Origin: Leishmania infantum JPCM5
Taxonomy: Eukaryota > Euglenozoa > Kinetoplastea > Trypanosomatida > Trypanosomatidae
NCBI RefSeq assembly: GCF_000002875.2
Contig: NC_009419.2
Location: forward strand, 1 to 64,000
DNA: 64,000 nucleotides
Direction: 5' to 3'
Positions 28,943-38,339 of the stretch are shown in pieces. Every line of letters starts with the position of its first letter. Position 1 is the first letter of the stretch. The position numbers were made by a program, and so were the translations under genes. The notes under the pieces were generated by a model. It searched no databases. It saw only the letters and a program-made list of their open reading frames with translations, and was not told where the DNA came from.

Positions 28943-30289
28943 CTAAACGAGCCCATCGTCCTCGTCCTCGTCGCTCGCCGCGCCGGTCATGCACCGCGGA
29001 CACACCGTAAGCCACGGAATGGAGAGCGCGAAAACAGCTAGTAGTGCATATTGAAAGCCTTGAGCGACATACTTGACCCCGAACATGTGAGGAAGGGTGA
29101 CCACAAAGACATTGTGCAGAAAAGTAGATGCTGCGTAAGTGGAGAAGCTCACGGCGCACAGGTGCAGTACGGCGAACGCCGAGCAAAGCAGCAACAGTGA
29201 ATTGTACAAGAGCGCATTGAGCATAGTTTCACGGACTCGCAAAGGGTACACAGGGAGAATAAGCACGTGTCCGCTCACTGAGCGACAGCCGACAACGGTG
29301 CACCACATGAGGTACATGGCGCAGTAGGCGTAGACCAGCGTAGCCAGCATCGGAAGGAGGCCGTTCAAGAAGCAAATCATGCGGTCCATCAGCGGAAACG
29401 CATTCAATATATTGGACAAAAGAATGTGAAGCACCCACAGTACAGTCAAAACACCGTTGACGACACCCATCGCGGCCGCCATGTAGCAACGAAGTATGTA
29501 GGCGCCGGAGAGATGGTACGCAGTCTCGTTGCGCTCGCTTTTCCGTTCGACGTCCCGCACGTCGCGCCTGAAGAGGAGCATCTTCTGGCGCTGTTTTTGA
29601 TTAGGGCGGCCAGCTCCGACTTGCGCATCGAGACGTCTCCCTGCGTCGAGAAGGTGCTGAACCTCCATGTTCAGCTTGGCACGAGCCAGTTCGTACTCCG
29701 CCTTGGTGATCGGGCGTGGACGGTTGAAAAAGGCGGCAACGGCACGGAGCGGCACAGCAGCGAGGCCCACCCCGGCGAAAATGAAAAAGAAGCACCAGCC
29801 AAACGAAGAGGTGGTGGCCACAAAGTACACAAACGGTGGCACATGCGTGAGGGTTCCATCCTTTGTGTCGAGGTGATCGCCCCACAGCCACAAGGCGCCA
29901 AAGGCAGCTGCAAACATTACATTTGCAGCTGCCACCACTGCCAGGGACGGACGCACCTGCGTCCACACGCTGCTTTGCGTCGGCGACCAGCTTTCGTAGA
30001 ATACAAAAGCGAACGGCCCGCCCACAAACAAAAGAGAGTACGCGGCAATCAGCAACCCCTTCCAGGCCCAGGCGAGGTCGAAAGATGGCCTGTCACTCCT
30101 CAGTGCCACCTCCAGGGGCAGTAGCAGCACCATGTAGCAGGCCACACACAGCGTCACTATCACGAGTCCTCGCGGGAGCCACGCATCGCCATCCTCCTCT
30201 TCTGCGCTGTACCTGAAAACGACGTATACGGCGAGGAAGAGAACCAGTACGGCGACAACGCCAGCAGCAATCCAGTCCACGATAAACAT
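28943..30289 (-). CDS. LMBR1-family membrane protein
   Basis: A polytopic membrane protein of 448 residues in the LMBR1/LMBRD family, whose members include the lysosomal cobalamin exporter LMBD1 and the lipocalin receptor LIMR. Start ATG at 30289 opens into the first membrane segment WIAAGVVAVLVLFLAVYVVF. I count about nine hydrophobic spans. A large cytosolic loop lies at about residues 215-285, beginning FFNRPRPITKAEYELA and containing basic helical sequence (RRLDAQVG, KQRQKMLLFRR), which is the characteristic loop of this family. The C-terminus has CPRCMTG followed by an acidic tail DEDEDDG. Substrate is not predictable. Endolysosomal localisation is inferred from the family. Confidence 0.82.
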   Translation of the reverse strand: MFIVDWIAAGVVAVLVLFLAVYVVFRYSAEEEDGDAWLPRGLVIVTLCVACYMVLLLPLEVALRSDRPSFDLAWAWKGLLIAAYSLLFVGGPFAFVFYESWSPTQSSVWTQVRPSLAVVAAANVMFAAAFGALWLWGDHLDTKDGTLTHVPPFVYFVATTSSFGWCFFFIFAGVGLAAVPLRAVAAFFNRPRPITKAEYELARAKLNMEVQHLLDAGRRLDAQVGAGRPNQKQRQKMLLFRRDVRDVERKSERNETAYHLSGAYILRCYMAAAMGVVNGVLTVLWVLHILLSNILNAFPLMDRMICFLNGLLPMLATLVYAYCAMYLMWCTVVGCRSVSGHVLILPVYPLRVRETMLNALLYNSLLLLCSAFAVLHLCAVSFSTYAASTFLHNVFVVTLPHMFGVKYVAQGFQYALLAVFALSIPWLTVCPRCMTGAASDEDEDDGLV

Positions 30290-30982
30290 GGGTCGGGGTA
30301 TTCTCTGCAAAGGGAAGCACTCAAAGAGATGAAGGAAAGAACTCTTCGTATGGGGCTGCGCAGAGCCAGTGTGGGGATCGTATTCGGGCAAAGCAGACCC
30401 GCGCTGCTTACCTCGACCACTTGCCCAGCGGTGCGAAGAGACACCTCAGCCACTCGAATAGATGGTTGCACCAGTATGTCGGCAAGGCCTCAGTTGCTTG
30501 TATCTCATTTCAACGGGAAGGAGGTGAGGCGAAGCAAACGCTGCATACTGTGTGCTAAGCAAGCACCGTAGAAACTCGGAAGCGCTACGAGTCACACGCA
30601 TCAGCTGAAGAAAAAAAAAACGCCGAACACGTATGAGGCCCGGGATTGGATCAACGTTGAAGTGAAGCCTAGACGAAAAAGTGAGGCATGCGCGCATTCA
30701 TAATAGTGTCACCCAGCGTCTCCATCGACTGCCAACGCGCTAACCGTCGACGGGCGACGTGGCTGCCTCACGCTGTGAACTTCGTCGCCGTTCCTTGCAG
30801 CCATCGTGCCTGTATGATTTCCTCTCTTGTCTCTTATGTCTCTTATGCTTCTGCGTCGCTCGCAGCAGTACAAAGACGCTCACCAAAAATGTCATACGTG
30901 CATCGCCATCACAGAGCTCTCCGCGCGCCGCTCGCCGGTTACTCGGTTAGCAACCCCCTACCCTCCACACCCTCGGGCGGTG
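30290..30982. other. Intergenic, LMBR1-like to ARL2
   Basis: About 0.69 kb with no supported gene; includes an A10 tract near 30611-30620. Nothing further is evident. Confidence 0.5.
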
Positions 30983-31543
30983 CTAGCTTGATAAGTACAT
31001 GCGCTTTGAAACGTCGTCTACCATCCATGAAATGCCGTCTAGCAAGCCCTCACCGGTTCTGGCACTACACGCGCAGAGGTGTACGTGGCGCTTGCCTTGT
31101 CGAATCGTGTCTACATCAAGCAGGCGGGCAATCTCCTGCGGCGATAACGCAGTGGGAATGTCGATCTTATTGAGGAAGACGAGCAAACTTGCTCCGGCAA
31201 GTCGCTCCTCCTGCAGGAGGTGATGCAGCTCCTCCTTGCACATTAGCAGTCTCTTCACGTCATTGCTGTCGACCACCCACACAAGACCATCCGTGCTTTC
31301 AAAGTAGTTGCGCCAGTAGCTGCGCAAGCTTTGCTGGCCACCCACATCCCACACGTTCAGTGTGCACCCACGAAACGTCAGAGCAGTAATCTGAAAGCCG
31401 AGAGTGGGGCTGATAGAGCTCGTGTCCTTCCCGCAGAGCTTTTTGACGCACGTAGTTTTCCCGGCGTTGTCCAGGCCTAGCATAAGGATGCGCATTTCAC
31501 GCTCTTTACGCTTCGTCTTCTTGATGATAGAGAGAAGCCCCAT
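30983..31543 (-). CDS. ARL2: ADP-ribosylation factor-like protein 2
   Basis: A small GTPase of the Arf family. ARL2 regulates tubulin folding with cofactor D and release of lipidated cargo from delta subunit-type carriers. The 186 residues begin [18 protein letters not shown], the ARL2-type N-terminal helix. G1 is GLDNAGKT (23-30), switch I TLGFQ (47-51), G3 WDVGGQ (65-70), G4 NKID (125-128) and G5 CSARTGEG. All nucleotide-binding residues are intact, so it should be active. The open frame extends upstream to 31741, but MGLL at 31543 is the conserved start. ARL3 is the main alternative; the MGLLSI start and [17 protein letters not shown] favour ARL2. Confidence 0.92.
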   Translation of the reverse strand: MGLLSIIKKTKRKEREMRILMLGLDNAGKTTCVKKLCGKDTSSISPTLGFQITALTFRGCTLNVWDVGGQQSLRSYWRNYFESTDGLVWVVDSNDVKRLLMCKEELHHLLQEERLAGASLLVFLNKIDIPTALSPQEIARLLDVDTIRQGKRHVHLCACSARTGEGLLDGISWMVDDVSKRMYLSS

Positions 31544-32408
31544 CGTGTCGGGCGCCGATGATGCGCTGAGGTACTTTGGAATGTGTGCTGGAATGAGAAA
31601 CGGCAGCGGCACAGAGCCCCACGCATACGAGAAACAATATTGCAAGCAAAGGCTCAGGGCACCACACAAGGCGCGGCAGACTAGACGATCAGCGAAAAAG
31701 GGGTGCCACGGAGAGAACGGCGTTATGCCCCTAACCGACACTTGCGTGTGCTAACCAGAACGCCCACGATAATGTGCTTTAATAGAGAACTGTACTGCAT
31801 ACGCGGCCAGGAGCCAGCGGGATGAACGTGTGTACCCCTCCCCCCGCTCCGCACTGCGGTACACGATGACAAGGCGAACATATCATTAACGAAGTAGCGG
31901 AGAGAAGGGAGGGGACGTAATTAGACAGGAGAGGTGCGTGTCGAGATAATACGAGCAAGGCAGATGAGTTGTACGCAAGCTCGCTCCCCCTCCCACTTAC
32001 GATTAGGGCTGCATTCCCACCTCGTCTTTGAGCCACTTACCACCGCTCGGAAGAGCGCGAGCCACTTCAGTCACGATCCGCGCAAGTAGGAAAGCGGCGG
32101 CACGCCGGCGAGAGGTGAGGAGCGTGACAGTCTCTCTGCGCTCAATGTGATGGAGGCAACGAGGTGGAGCAGCCGGTTGCGCGTGACTACATCTTCCTGT
32201 TGACATACCTTTTATGTTTCCTTAGTTCTCCTACCCGCTACGCGAAACTGTTACCACTACAGAAGAAAAAGGAAAGAGAGAGTCAAAACTACTGGGCACT
32301 CACACTGCTACAGTGATCATCGGTGAATGGGAAAGGGGGCGAGAGACAGGTGGGTCGTGCGACCGTGGCAACGCGCTCCCACGTGGGTGCAATCACGCAT
32401 CTGCGACA
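31544..32408. other. Intergenic, ARL2 to small membrane protein
   Basis: This 0.87 kb has no supported gene. Several short minus-strand frames in 31779-32206 lack recognisable features. Confidence 0.5.
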
Positions 32409-32768
32409 CTACCACCAGGCTGCCTTGCGGATGCTGTCGTCGTAGGCCTCAATGCTCTTGTGAAGGAAGTGCATAAAGGCGAAGATGGGGAGCATCGACA
32501 GCACGTAGAACTGAATCATGTTGTACAGCCAGGTGCCCCAGCGAGAGCCGATGGAGAAATATGTGCGAACCTGCATGAAGTCCGAGTAGCGCTGCTCGAC
32601 GCCAGCAACATCCCAAGACTTGTTGAAATCGCGCTTGTGATACTTGGACTCCGTCGCTTCGTACTCAAGGCGGCGCTTCTGCTCCGTGCGACCCCAGCCG
32701 TACAGCGTGGGACCCGGTCGAGCCGGAGCCCGGTTCATCTGGCAACGAAGCAGCGAGTGGCGCAGCAT
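32409..32768 (-). CDS. Small single-span protein, probably mitochondrial
   Basis: A 119-residue protein of unknown family. From the ATG at 32768 the N-terminus MLRHSLLRCQMNRAPARPG is basic and lacks acids, as in a mitochondrial presequence. A charged helical stretch follows (EQKRRLEYEATESKYHKRDF), then one hydrophobic segment at about 84-104 (LYNMIQFYVLSMLPIFAFMHF) and a short C-terminal tail ending KAAWW. This layout suits an accessory subunit of an inner-membrane respiratory complex, but the assignment is inference. The longer frame from 32825 would bury the presequence. Codon use and the pyrimidine-rich upstream minus strand support a real gene. Confidence 0.72.
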   Translation of the reverse strand: MLRHSLLRCQMNRAPARPGPTLYGWGRTEQKRRLEYEATESKYHKRDFNKSWDVAGVEQRYSDFMQVRTYFSIGSRWGTWLYNMIQFYVLSMLPIFAFMHFLHKSIEAYDDSIRKAAWW

Positions 32769-33426
32769 TCTGGTTGTCTGAATCAGGTCGACTGGAATGT
32801 GGTGAGATTCTAGAGAGGAAACCACGGCGGAGGGTACTCAAGGCAAAGTAGCCTCGTTAATATTCACTCGTCGCACTAGTGGCGCCGATGTAAAAAGTAA
32901 GGAGGGAAGATGAAGGTAAGGTGCCACAGGCAGAGGAAAGGCAATAAGCATGAAGAGACTTGGAGGAGCACTGAAGCGTTAATAAAGCTCGAATTTAGAG
33001 ATGGCAATGTAAAAAAAAACATGTGGGCGCCACCAGGCACTGCAGCCCGTGCGCGGGGGCGCGGCGCTCCAATTCTCGGCTTGCCCTGCCGCCCCCTGCT
33101 GTCGGGTAGTCATCCTTGGCAGAACAAAGGACGATACAGCGTAATTGTTGTGAAAACGCCCATGTGATATTTCTTTCGCCGGATGTCGTGGTCGATACCT
33201 GAGCACGTCTGCGCCAAAAGTCCTGCTGGCGTCGTCTGGAGCAGGGGCGTTGGTGTAATGAAGGGGACGCGCTGAACTCCGCTGACGCTGTGTGCTCGCC
33301 TCCGTGGATGTGAGCACGCGTATGGTTGTGTGAAGATCAAGAGCGCTTATCAAGACGGACAGTGGAGAGCTACAGCAATGCGCACCTAGACAGCTCGCCT
33401 AAGTAGTCGCATGCGCGAAAAAGGAA
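32769..33426. other. Intergenic, small membrane protein to carrier-like
   Basis: About 0.66 kb with no supported gene; an A9 tract lies near 33011-33019. Confidence 0.5.
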
Positions 33427-34299
33427 TTAAAAGCGCCGAGAAAAGTGACGCCCGATGCGGCCGCCACGATAGGCGCCACCGGTTGGAAGCCCGATGGACC
33501 CGCCTATGGCCTTGAAGAGAGCATACGTCACTGCAAACGGGACAGAGCTTTTGAATGTGGTGCGTAGTGTTCCATTGAAAAAGAAACGCAAGCCCTCCTC
33601 CCGCGCCATAGAAAGAAAAACGCCTCCTGCCTCGCGAAAGACAGCCGCCTCAGTGGCCACGTAATCCCGCACTGCGTGAACGCCGCCGGAACGCTCGCTA
33701 GGGTACATTGACGAGCGCATTGTGTTGCGCACGGGTGCTGTGAGAAAGGTCAGAAGTGCATGGACGCGAAAGGCGTTCCACAGGTCTTCGCCGAAAGACC
33801 GGCTGTATGTCTGCTGCAGTACTGCAAGAGAAATGCCGTACCAAAGCACCCCCACTACGGACGCCGCCAGCGCTCCAGGAAAAAATGAGAGCACACCATA
33901 ATGCTTCGCGCTAAGCACAACGCAGTCCAGTAGGCCCGAGTACCCTCGCTGCACTGGCTTGCTGTAACGAGAGCCACCACCATTCATGCGATAGGCAACT
34001 GCCCGCACAAACGTTTTGGTGTATCCGAATAGCAAGCCGCCAAGAAGGGCACCGGCGGCGCCGCCCGCGGCAAACACGTACCCGAAGTACAGCGCTGCAT
34101 GCGGTGCTGCCAGCAGCATTGGCTGCGAGAGGCTTCCAAGCATACCCCTGTATCGTTTCGCGCAGTAGTCTCCCAGATCCTTCGCACACGGCAGATGACG
34201 CACATCGGCTGATTTTACAAAGTCACGATACGGGTACAGCGCGACGATGGTGAAGACGCTGCTGCCATACGCCAAGGCCCCCGTGAGCACAGAAGACAT
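33427..34299 (-). CDS. Degenerate mitochondrial carrier-like protein
   Basis: A 290-residue protein with the size and hydrophobic pattern of the mitochondrial carrier family, which exchanges metabolites across the inner membrane as three repeats of about 100 residues. The third repeat is the clearest: FREAGGVFLSMAREEGLRFFFNGT resembles the G-x-R-G-F-F-x-G end of a repeat, followed by TTFKSSVPFAVTYALFKAIG. The signature P-x-[DE]-x-x-[KR] is degenerate: YPYRDFVK in repeat 1, QRGYSGLLDCVV in repeat 2 and APVRNTMR in repeat 3. It may be a non-canonical carrier or a related structural protein. Start ATG at 34299; the frame upstream begins with GTG and not ATG. Located in the minus array before a 315-residue unknown. 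Confidence 0.65.
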   Translation of the reverse strand: MSSVLTGALAYGSSVFTIVALYPYRDFVKSADVRHLPCAKDLGDYCAKRYRGMLGSLSQPMLLAAPHAALYFGYVFAAGGAAGALLGGLLFGYTKTFVRAVAYRMNGGGSRYSKPVQRGYSGLLDCVVLSAKHYGVLSFFPGALAASVVGVLWYGISLAVLQQTYSRSFGEDLWNAFRVHALLTFLTAPVRNTMRSSMYPSERSGGVHAVRDYVATEAAVFREAGGVFLSMAREEGLRFFFNGTLRTTFKSSVPFAVTYALFKAIGGSIGLPTGGAYRGGRIGRHFSRRF

Positions 34300-35119
34300 G
34301 GCCCTATATCCAGCGCTTTTCCCTCCCGACGGGTGAGGCACAAGTCCGCGGCGGTGGTATTCGACAGGAATGTGAAAAGTGCAAAGCGCACGGTGCTACG
34401 AATTGAAAGACGGTCAGGGGCTACGCTCAGGAATGCCTCGCACAGTCACGCCGGTTTTCAAGAAAAAAGCACCAGAAAGGGAAACCAAAGGAGTACGATT
34501 GGTGAAAGAAACGCTGAGGTCGGCACAGGATTATGGAACGCACAACAGCCGAGCTCTCGAGACGGCGGAGGACACTCGAGCAATTGTTGTTGCCGGACAA
34601 AGCGACGAGCACGCTGGACCGGAGGACGAGGAAGATGTAGGCTATTCAGCACGTCGGCAACTCGCCACACTCACACTGTATGACGACTTCACTGACTCAA
34701 CCAGTGAGCCTACACTTCACTGATTTCTGCGCTAAGGAAGTCTCTAAGAAACTCAATATGTGGACGATGAAACATTCTATGCTGTGGCGTATATGGTGAA
34801 TCTATCCTCACACGCTCCTTTGCGGGTATGATCACGAGCATACACACTTGCACGTCGTAGCTGCTGGCGACGTGGGCTCAGGGGAAAACAAAAAGCTGTG
34901 AGAAGACGATTACGAGCAGGTGGATGAGAACAACACAAACCTAAATCTGGAATTAGAGCAGTTGCCTTGTACGAAAATACGATGCTGAGCCCCACGATAT
35001 CTGCATCTGCGGTCAGTCCAAATCAAAGAACAAATGCGCTTGCTTGCATTGCGTGAAGACTTACGTGGCTTTAGCTGTTGCACGATCTCTTCTGTTCAGG
35101 GCACAGTCGTCCACTGCGC
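34300..35119. other. Intergenic, carrier-like to 315-residue protein
   Basis: About 0.8 kb. A plus-strand frame of 114 codons at 34379-34723 has no recognisable features and lies on the wrong strand for the array, so I do not call it. From about here rightward the DNA becomes noticeably richer in A and T. Confidence 0.5.
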
Positions 35120-36067
35120 CTACACTGGTTGAAAAACCGTTTCATTGGGTGCCAAATTGAGACTCTGTCGCAAGCCCAATCTCCCTGGAACCTGGAGCTG
35201 GTCTGCATTGAAGAGCTCCCACTGGTCTATTTCGACCAACGTGAAAGCCCTAGCAGCCTGTGTGATGCGCCGCGACAACCTGATGTTGTGATGCAGCAGC
35301 TGATCCTGCGAGAGCCAGAGTCCTCGATTCGGCAAACTACACACAAACGGATTTTTGGTGACGGCACCGGTCAGCGCATTCATTCCCAGCGGAATCTCAT
35401 CTGAGACGGAGAAACCACTGGCAGAGTTGACATCACTTTTGATTTCTTTGCGAAGCAATGGGTATAACTTAGCCGCCTCGACAGTCTCCACGTCACCGAG
35501 CCCGATGATACTAGCCGTAAGACTGATGACAATAGCTTCGTTTCCCTCCTTTAGCTGAAGGTAGCCCGATTCTAGGCCTGGGTGGTTCTTGTGAAGCCAA
35601 AACGGAGAGGAAAACTTAAGATCCGCCGCAGCAGCCTGAAGATTATCGACAACTTCCTCGCGCGCAAAAAATAAGCCACTACGTCCGCAGCGGGGAAAGG
35701 CAGGCACCTTCCCATCTATGCCCATATCCGCAGACAGTGCCTTCTCAAGAAAAAACGCACGAGGCTCGAAATCGTCGGCCGATTCACCTGTGTTGATAAA
35801 GTGAGATGGAAGGGGGAGTGTGTAGCGCGTTGGGGTGCCACCTTCCTGTGATGTACGCACCGCCCATGCAGGCACGAAGCGCTGCACTGTAGCGTTCTTT
35901 GCAAATTGGTCATAATAGGCTCGGTCAAGCTTATGTAGCTGAGCCAACAGGGCAATTGCGTTGTGACTTTGAAACACCAAATTGCCGGACCGGGCGTTAC
36001 ACAATTTACCAAGCTGTTGACTCGGTGTCAAGGTCTTGGATGCCGGGGCCTTGCGCCGATAGGACAT
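35120..36067 (-). CDS. Conserved hypothetical protein, 315 aa
   Basis: I do not recognise this family. From the ATG at 36067 (the preceding in-frame codon is GTG) it has 315 residues. The N-terminus MSYRRKAPASKTLTPSQQ is basic with hydroxyl residues and could be a mitochondrial presequence. The body is a mixed alpha/beta globular protein without transmembrane segments: QSHNAIALLAQLHKLDRAYYD, then GRSGLFFAREEVVDNLQAAA, the hydrophobic strands EAIVISLTASIIGLG, and HHNIRLSRRITQAARAFTLV near the end. Third-codon positions are less GC-rich than in genes such as histone H4 or pyruvate kinase, a trend shared with the genes around the strand-switch region. Confidence 0.7.
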   Translation of the reverse strand: MSYRRKAPASKTLTPSQQLGKLCNARSGNLVFQSHNAIALLAQLHKLDRAYYDQFAKNATVQRFVPAWAVRTSQEGGTPTRYTLPLPSHFINTGESADDFEPRAFFLEKALSADMGIDGKVPAFPRCGRSGLFFAREEVVDNLQAAAADLKFSSPFWLHKNHPGLESGYLQLKEGNEAIVISLTASIIGLGDVETVEAAKLYPLLRKEIKSDVNSASGFSVSDEIPLGMNALTGAVTKNPFVCSLPNRGLWLSQDQLLHHNIRLSRRITQAARAFTLVEIDQWELFNADQLQVPGRLGLRQSLNLAPNETVFQPV

Positions 36068-36538
36068 CACCGAGCAGATTTTAACGATTCTGGTGAAGGG
36101 GAAAAATTGAGCTTCTCAATGTGAAAAGTCTGAGGCAGTCGCAAAATTCAACGTTGGTCCTCCTCCGCGCTGTGAAGGCACTCGAGCCAGGCCCAAGAGA
36201 AGAGAGAGAGGAGACCAAATGTGATAGGAAAGAGGTAAAGAGTGACAGCGGCATTGTGTTGATCTCATTAAAGAGGTCCCTCGGGAGTGAGCAATGAGCA
36301 CGCAGAATCCTGAGAACAAAGACAGATTCAATGTTGAGCAACGCAAACCGCATCTGAGATGTGTGCTCGAGTATTCTATCGTCTTTCATTATGGTAGAAA
36401 AAAAACGAGCTGATATGCAAAGCCACTGAATACAGAAAAGCATTTGAAGAAAACAAAGAGACTGAGCCACAAACGTCAAGAAAATGAAGCGAGATAAATG
36501 TACAGAGCAGACAGATGAAGAGGCACGAAGCAGCAACA
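36068..36538. other. Intergenic, 315-residue protein to coiled-coil
   Basis: About 0.47 kb, presumably the leader of the 315-residue gene and the 3' untranslated region of the coiled-coil gene. No other feature is seen. Confidence 0.5.
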
Positions 36539-37564
36539 TCAAGATTCCCCTGCTGCTTTGTGCATTCCGTACTCGTTGCTCGCATCTGAGCTTGGCACCC
36601 GCAGGATTCCCTGAATTCTGCTCTCCAGTTCTAACATCACCGCTTCCACGTCAATCCCTGAAAGGGATCCGACAACATCACCAACGCTCCTTACAACCCT
36701 TCTGCACTGCAGCGCAAGCACTTTCCGCTGCATTTCCGCATGTGCATAGCTGTCCTGTTGTAAATCCATTGCTTTGCGCATGCGGCCCGCCAGATCTACT
36801 TGCTGCAGGCACAGTAGATCTTCAGCACGGTGAAGCTGCCTTTCGCGCTCTTGTTGCTCGGCAAGAAGGCGGTTTAGATGGGTTGTACTGGCGCGAAAAA
36901 AGCTGCACAGGAGACTCCCTCTCTCCTCTATCTCAGCGGCGAGGAGATTTACGCGTGCAGCACATTCATCCCTTTGTAAAAGCAGAACTTGCTCCATGCA
37001 GCGGGTCTTCAGGCCGAGATCACACCCTCGCGCCAGCAGAAGTCCATCTGTGCCGGGTACATCGTCGAGATATTCAGTCAGCGAGTCCTCCGTATAGCGG
37101 CTGTGCTGCAGCTCTGCCCGCACAGTCTTCTTGGACGCTGCCAGCCCTGCCTCGAACAGTGCTTTGCTCCTCTGGAACGATTTGACTTTTGCCCAGTGAT
37201 GTTGATCCCTCTCCTCAAGGGCGGTCGCAAACTCGGCACACTCCCGTTCGCGCTGCTCGACCATACAAAGTCGCGACTCCAACTCTGCTGCAAGCGAATG
37301 CAAGTGCCGCTCGCGCCCCATCAAGGCGGCTTTAGCATGCCTTTTTCTATCATCAAGCGACCGGACCAATTGGTTGGCGTTCTCACCCTCTGCTTGTAGC
37401 TTGCCTTCCAAAAAGGAAATGTACTTCCTCAGCTCAACATTGGCAGACACCTCTTTTTTCAGTTGCTCTTGAAGAGATTTTGTTTGCCTTTTTTTGCGAT
37501 CGCAATAACGCTTGAGAAGCCAGTCCAGCTCGTCACATTTTGTAGCATAGTCGAGGCTATTCAT
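36539..37564 (-). CDS. Hypothetical coiled-coil protein, 341 aa
   Basis: A 341-residue protein, helical throughout, with the ATG at 37564. Coiled-coil heptads dominate: KRQTKSLQEQLKKEVSANVE, ELRKYISFLEGKLQAEGEN, LHSLAAELESRLCMVEQRE and LLAEQQERERQLHRAEDLL. A break with more variable sequence lies near 170-185 (DDVPGTDGLLLARG). There are no membrane segments and no enzymatic motifs. It is the second gene from the strand-switch region, so it is transcribed early in the minus array, next to a larger coiled-coil gene of similar character. A cytoskeletal, basal body or flagellar role is possible from composition only. Confidence 0.72.
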   Translation of the reverse strand: MNSLDYATKCDELDWLLKRYCDRKKRQTKSLQEQLKKEVSANVELRKYISFLEGKLQAEGENANQLVRSLDDRKRHAKAALMGRERHLHSLAAELESRLCMVEQRERECAEFATALEERDQHHWAKVKSFQRSKALFEAGLAASKKTVRAELQHSRYTEDSLTEYLDDVPGTDGLLLARGCDLGLKTRCMEQVLLLQRDECAARVNLLAAEIEERGSLLCSFFRASTTHLNRLLAEQQERERQLHRAEDLLCLQQVDLAGRMRKAMDLQQDSYAHAEMQRKVLALQCRRVVRSVGDVVGSLSGIDVEAVMLELESRIQGILRVPSSDASNEYGMHKAAGES

Positions 37565-38339
37565 TACTGTTTTCGCAGAAAATGAGGCAGGACAATTTTG
37601 ACAAGCTGAGTGGCGAGAATGCAGCGCAAGCGCGGTTGCTTAAGGAGACATAAATCAGTCCTTTGCAAACAGAAAACAATAAAGAGGGAAAGGAAAGTTG
37701 CGAGTAGGCTCCATAGTGGCACACTTTGCTTACACAGAAGGTAGCATATGACAGAAACGTTTTGATACCAGAAAGAAGCGTGCTTCGGCAGCCGAATCTT
37801 TTTTTTTCGAAGATGAGCACATACGACAGTGACACACTAGAGGAGAAAGTGCTGCCGTTCGTCATAAAGAGTTGAAGAAGCCCTATGGTAGAAGACACTT
37901 TTTATAGCGCCACAGACGGGTTTCGAGAATGGTTTTTCTCACTTTTCCTCGATGTCTCTATAAGGGCGGGAAGGGTCATCACAACTCACCCGCACGGAAG
38001 GGAAGGAAAACGAAAACGCCTTCACAAAACGCCTTTGAGAGGATGCGGCAATCGACTGTGAGGCATCGCGTTCGGTACATGGTCCTCGATATCCACTGCC
38101 AGAGGATAAACACAGTTGTGAAATGCCACTGACAGGTAATACTGGGCAGACAAACGCGCTGCGGATATGCCTCCGCTTAGCGACTGCAAGTAAGCACTTT
38201 AACGAGCTGCGAAAAACAAAAGGCACTATGCTGTTCACTAAATTTAGATCTATTGAACAGAGGAAAGAAAATCTAATATTTTTTTCTTTTCGTTTTCAAA
38301 CGGAAAAATCTACAACCGGAAAAAGAAAACGAGATACCT
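37565..38339. other. Intergenic between two coiled-coil genes
   Basis: About 0.78 kb, AT-richer than intergenic DNA further left, with an A/T tract at 37800-37808 and T tracts near 38279-38297. No gene is supported. Confidence 0.5.
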
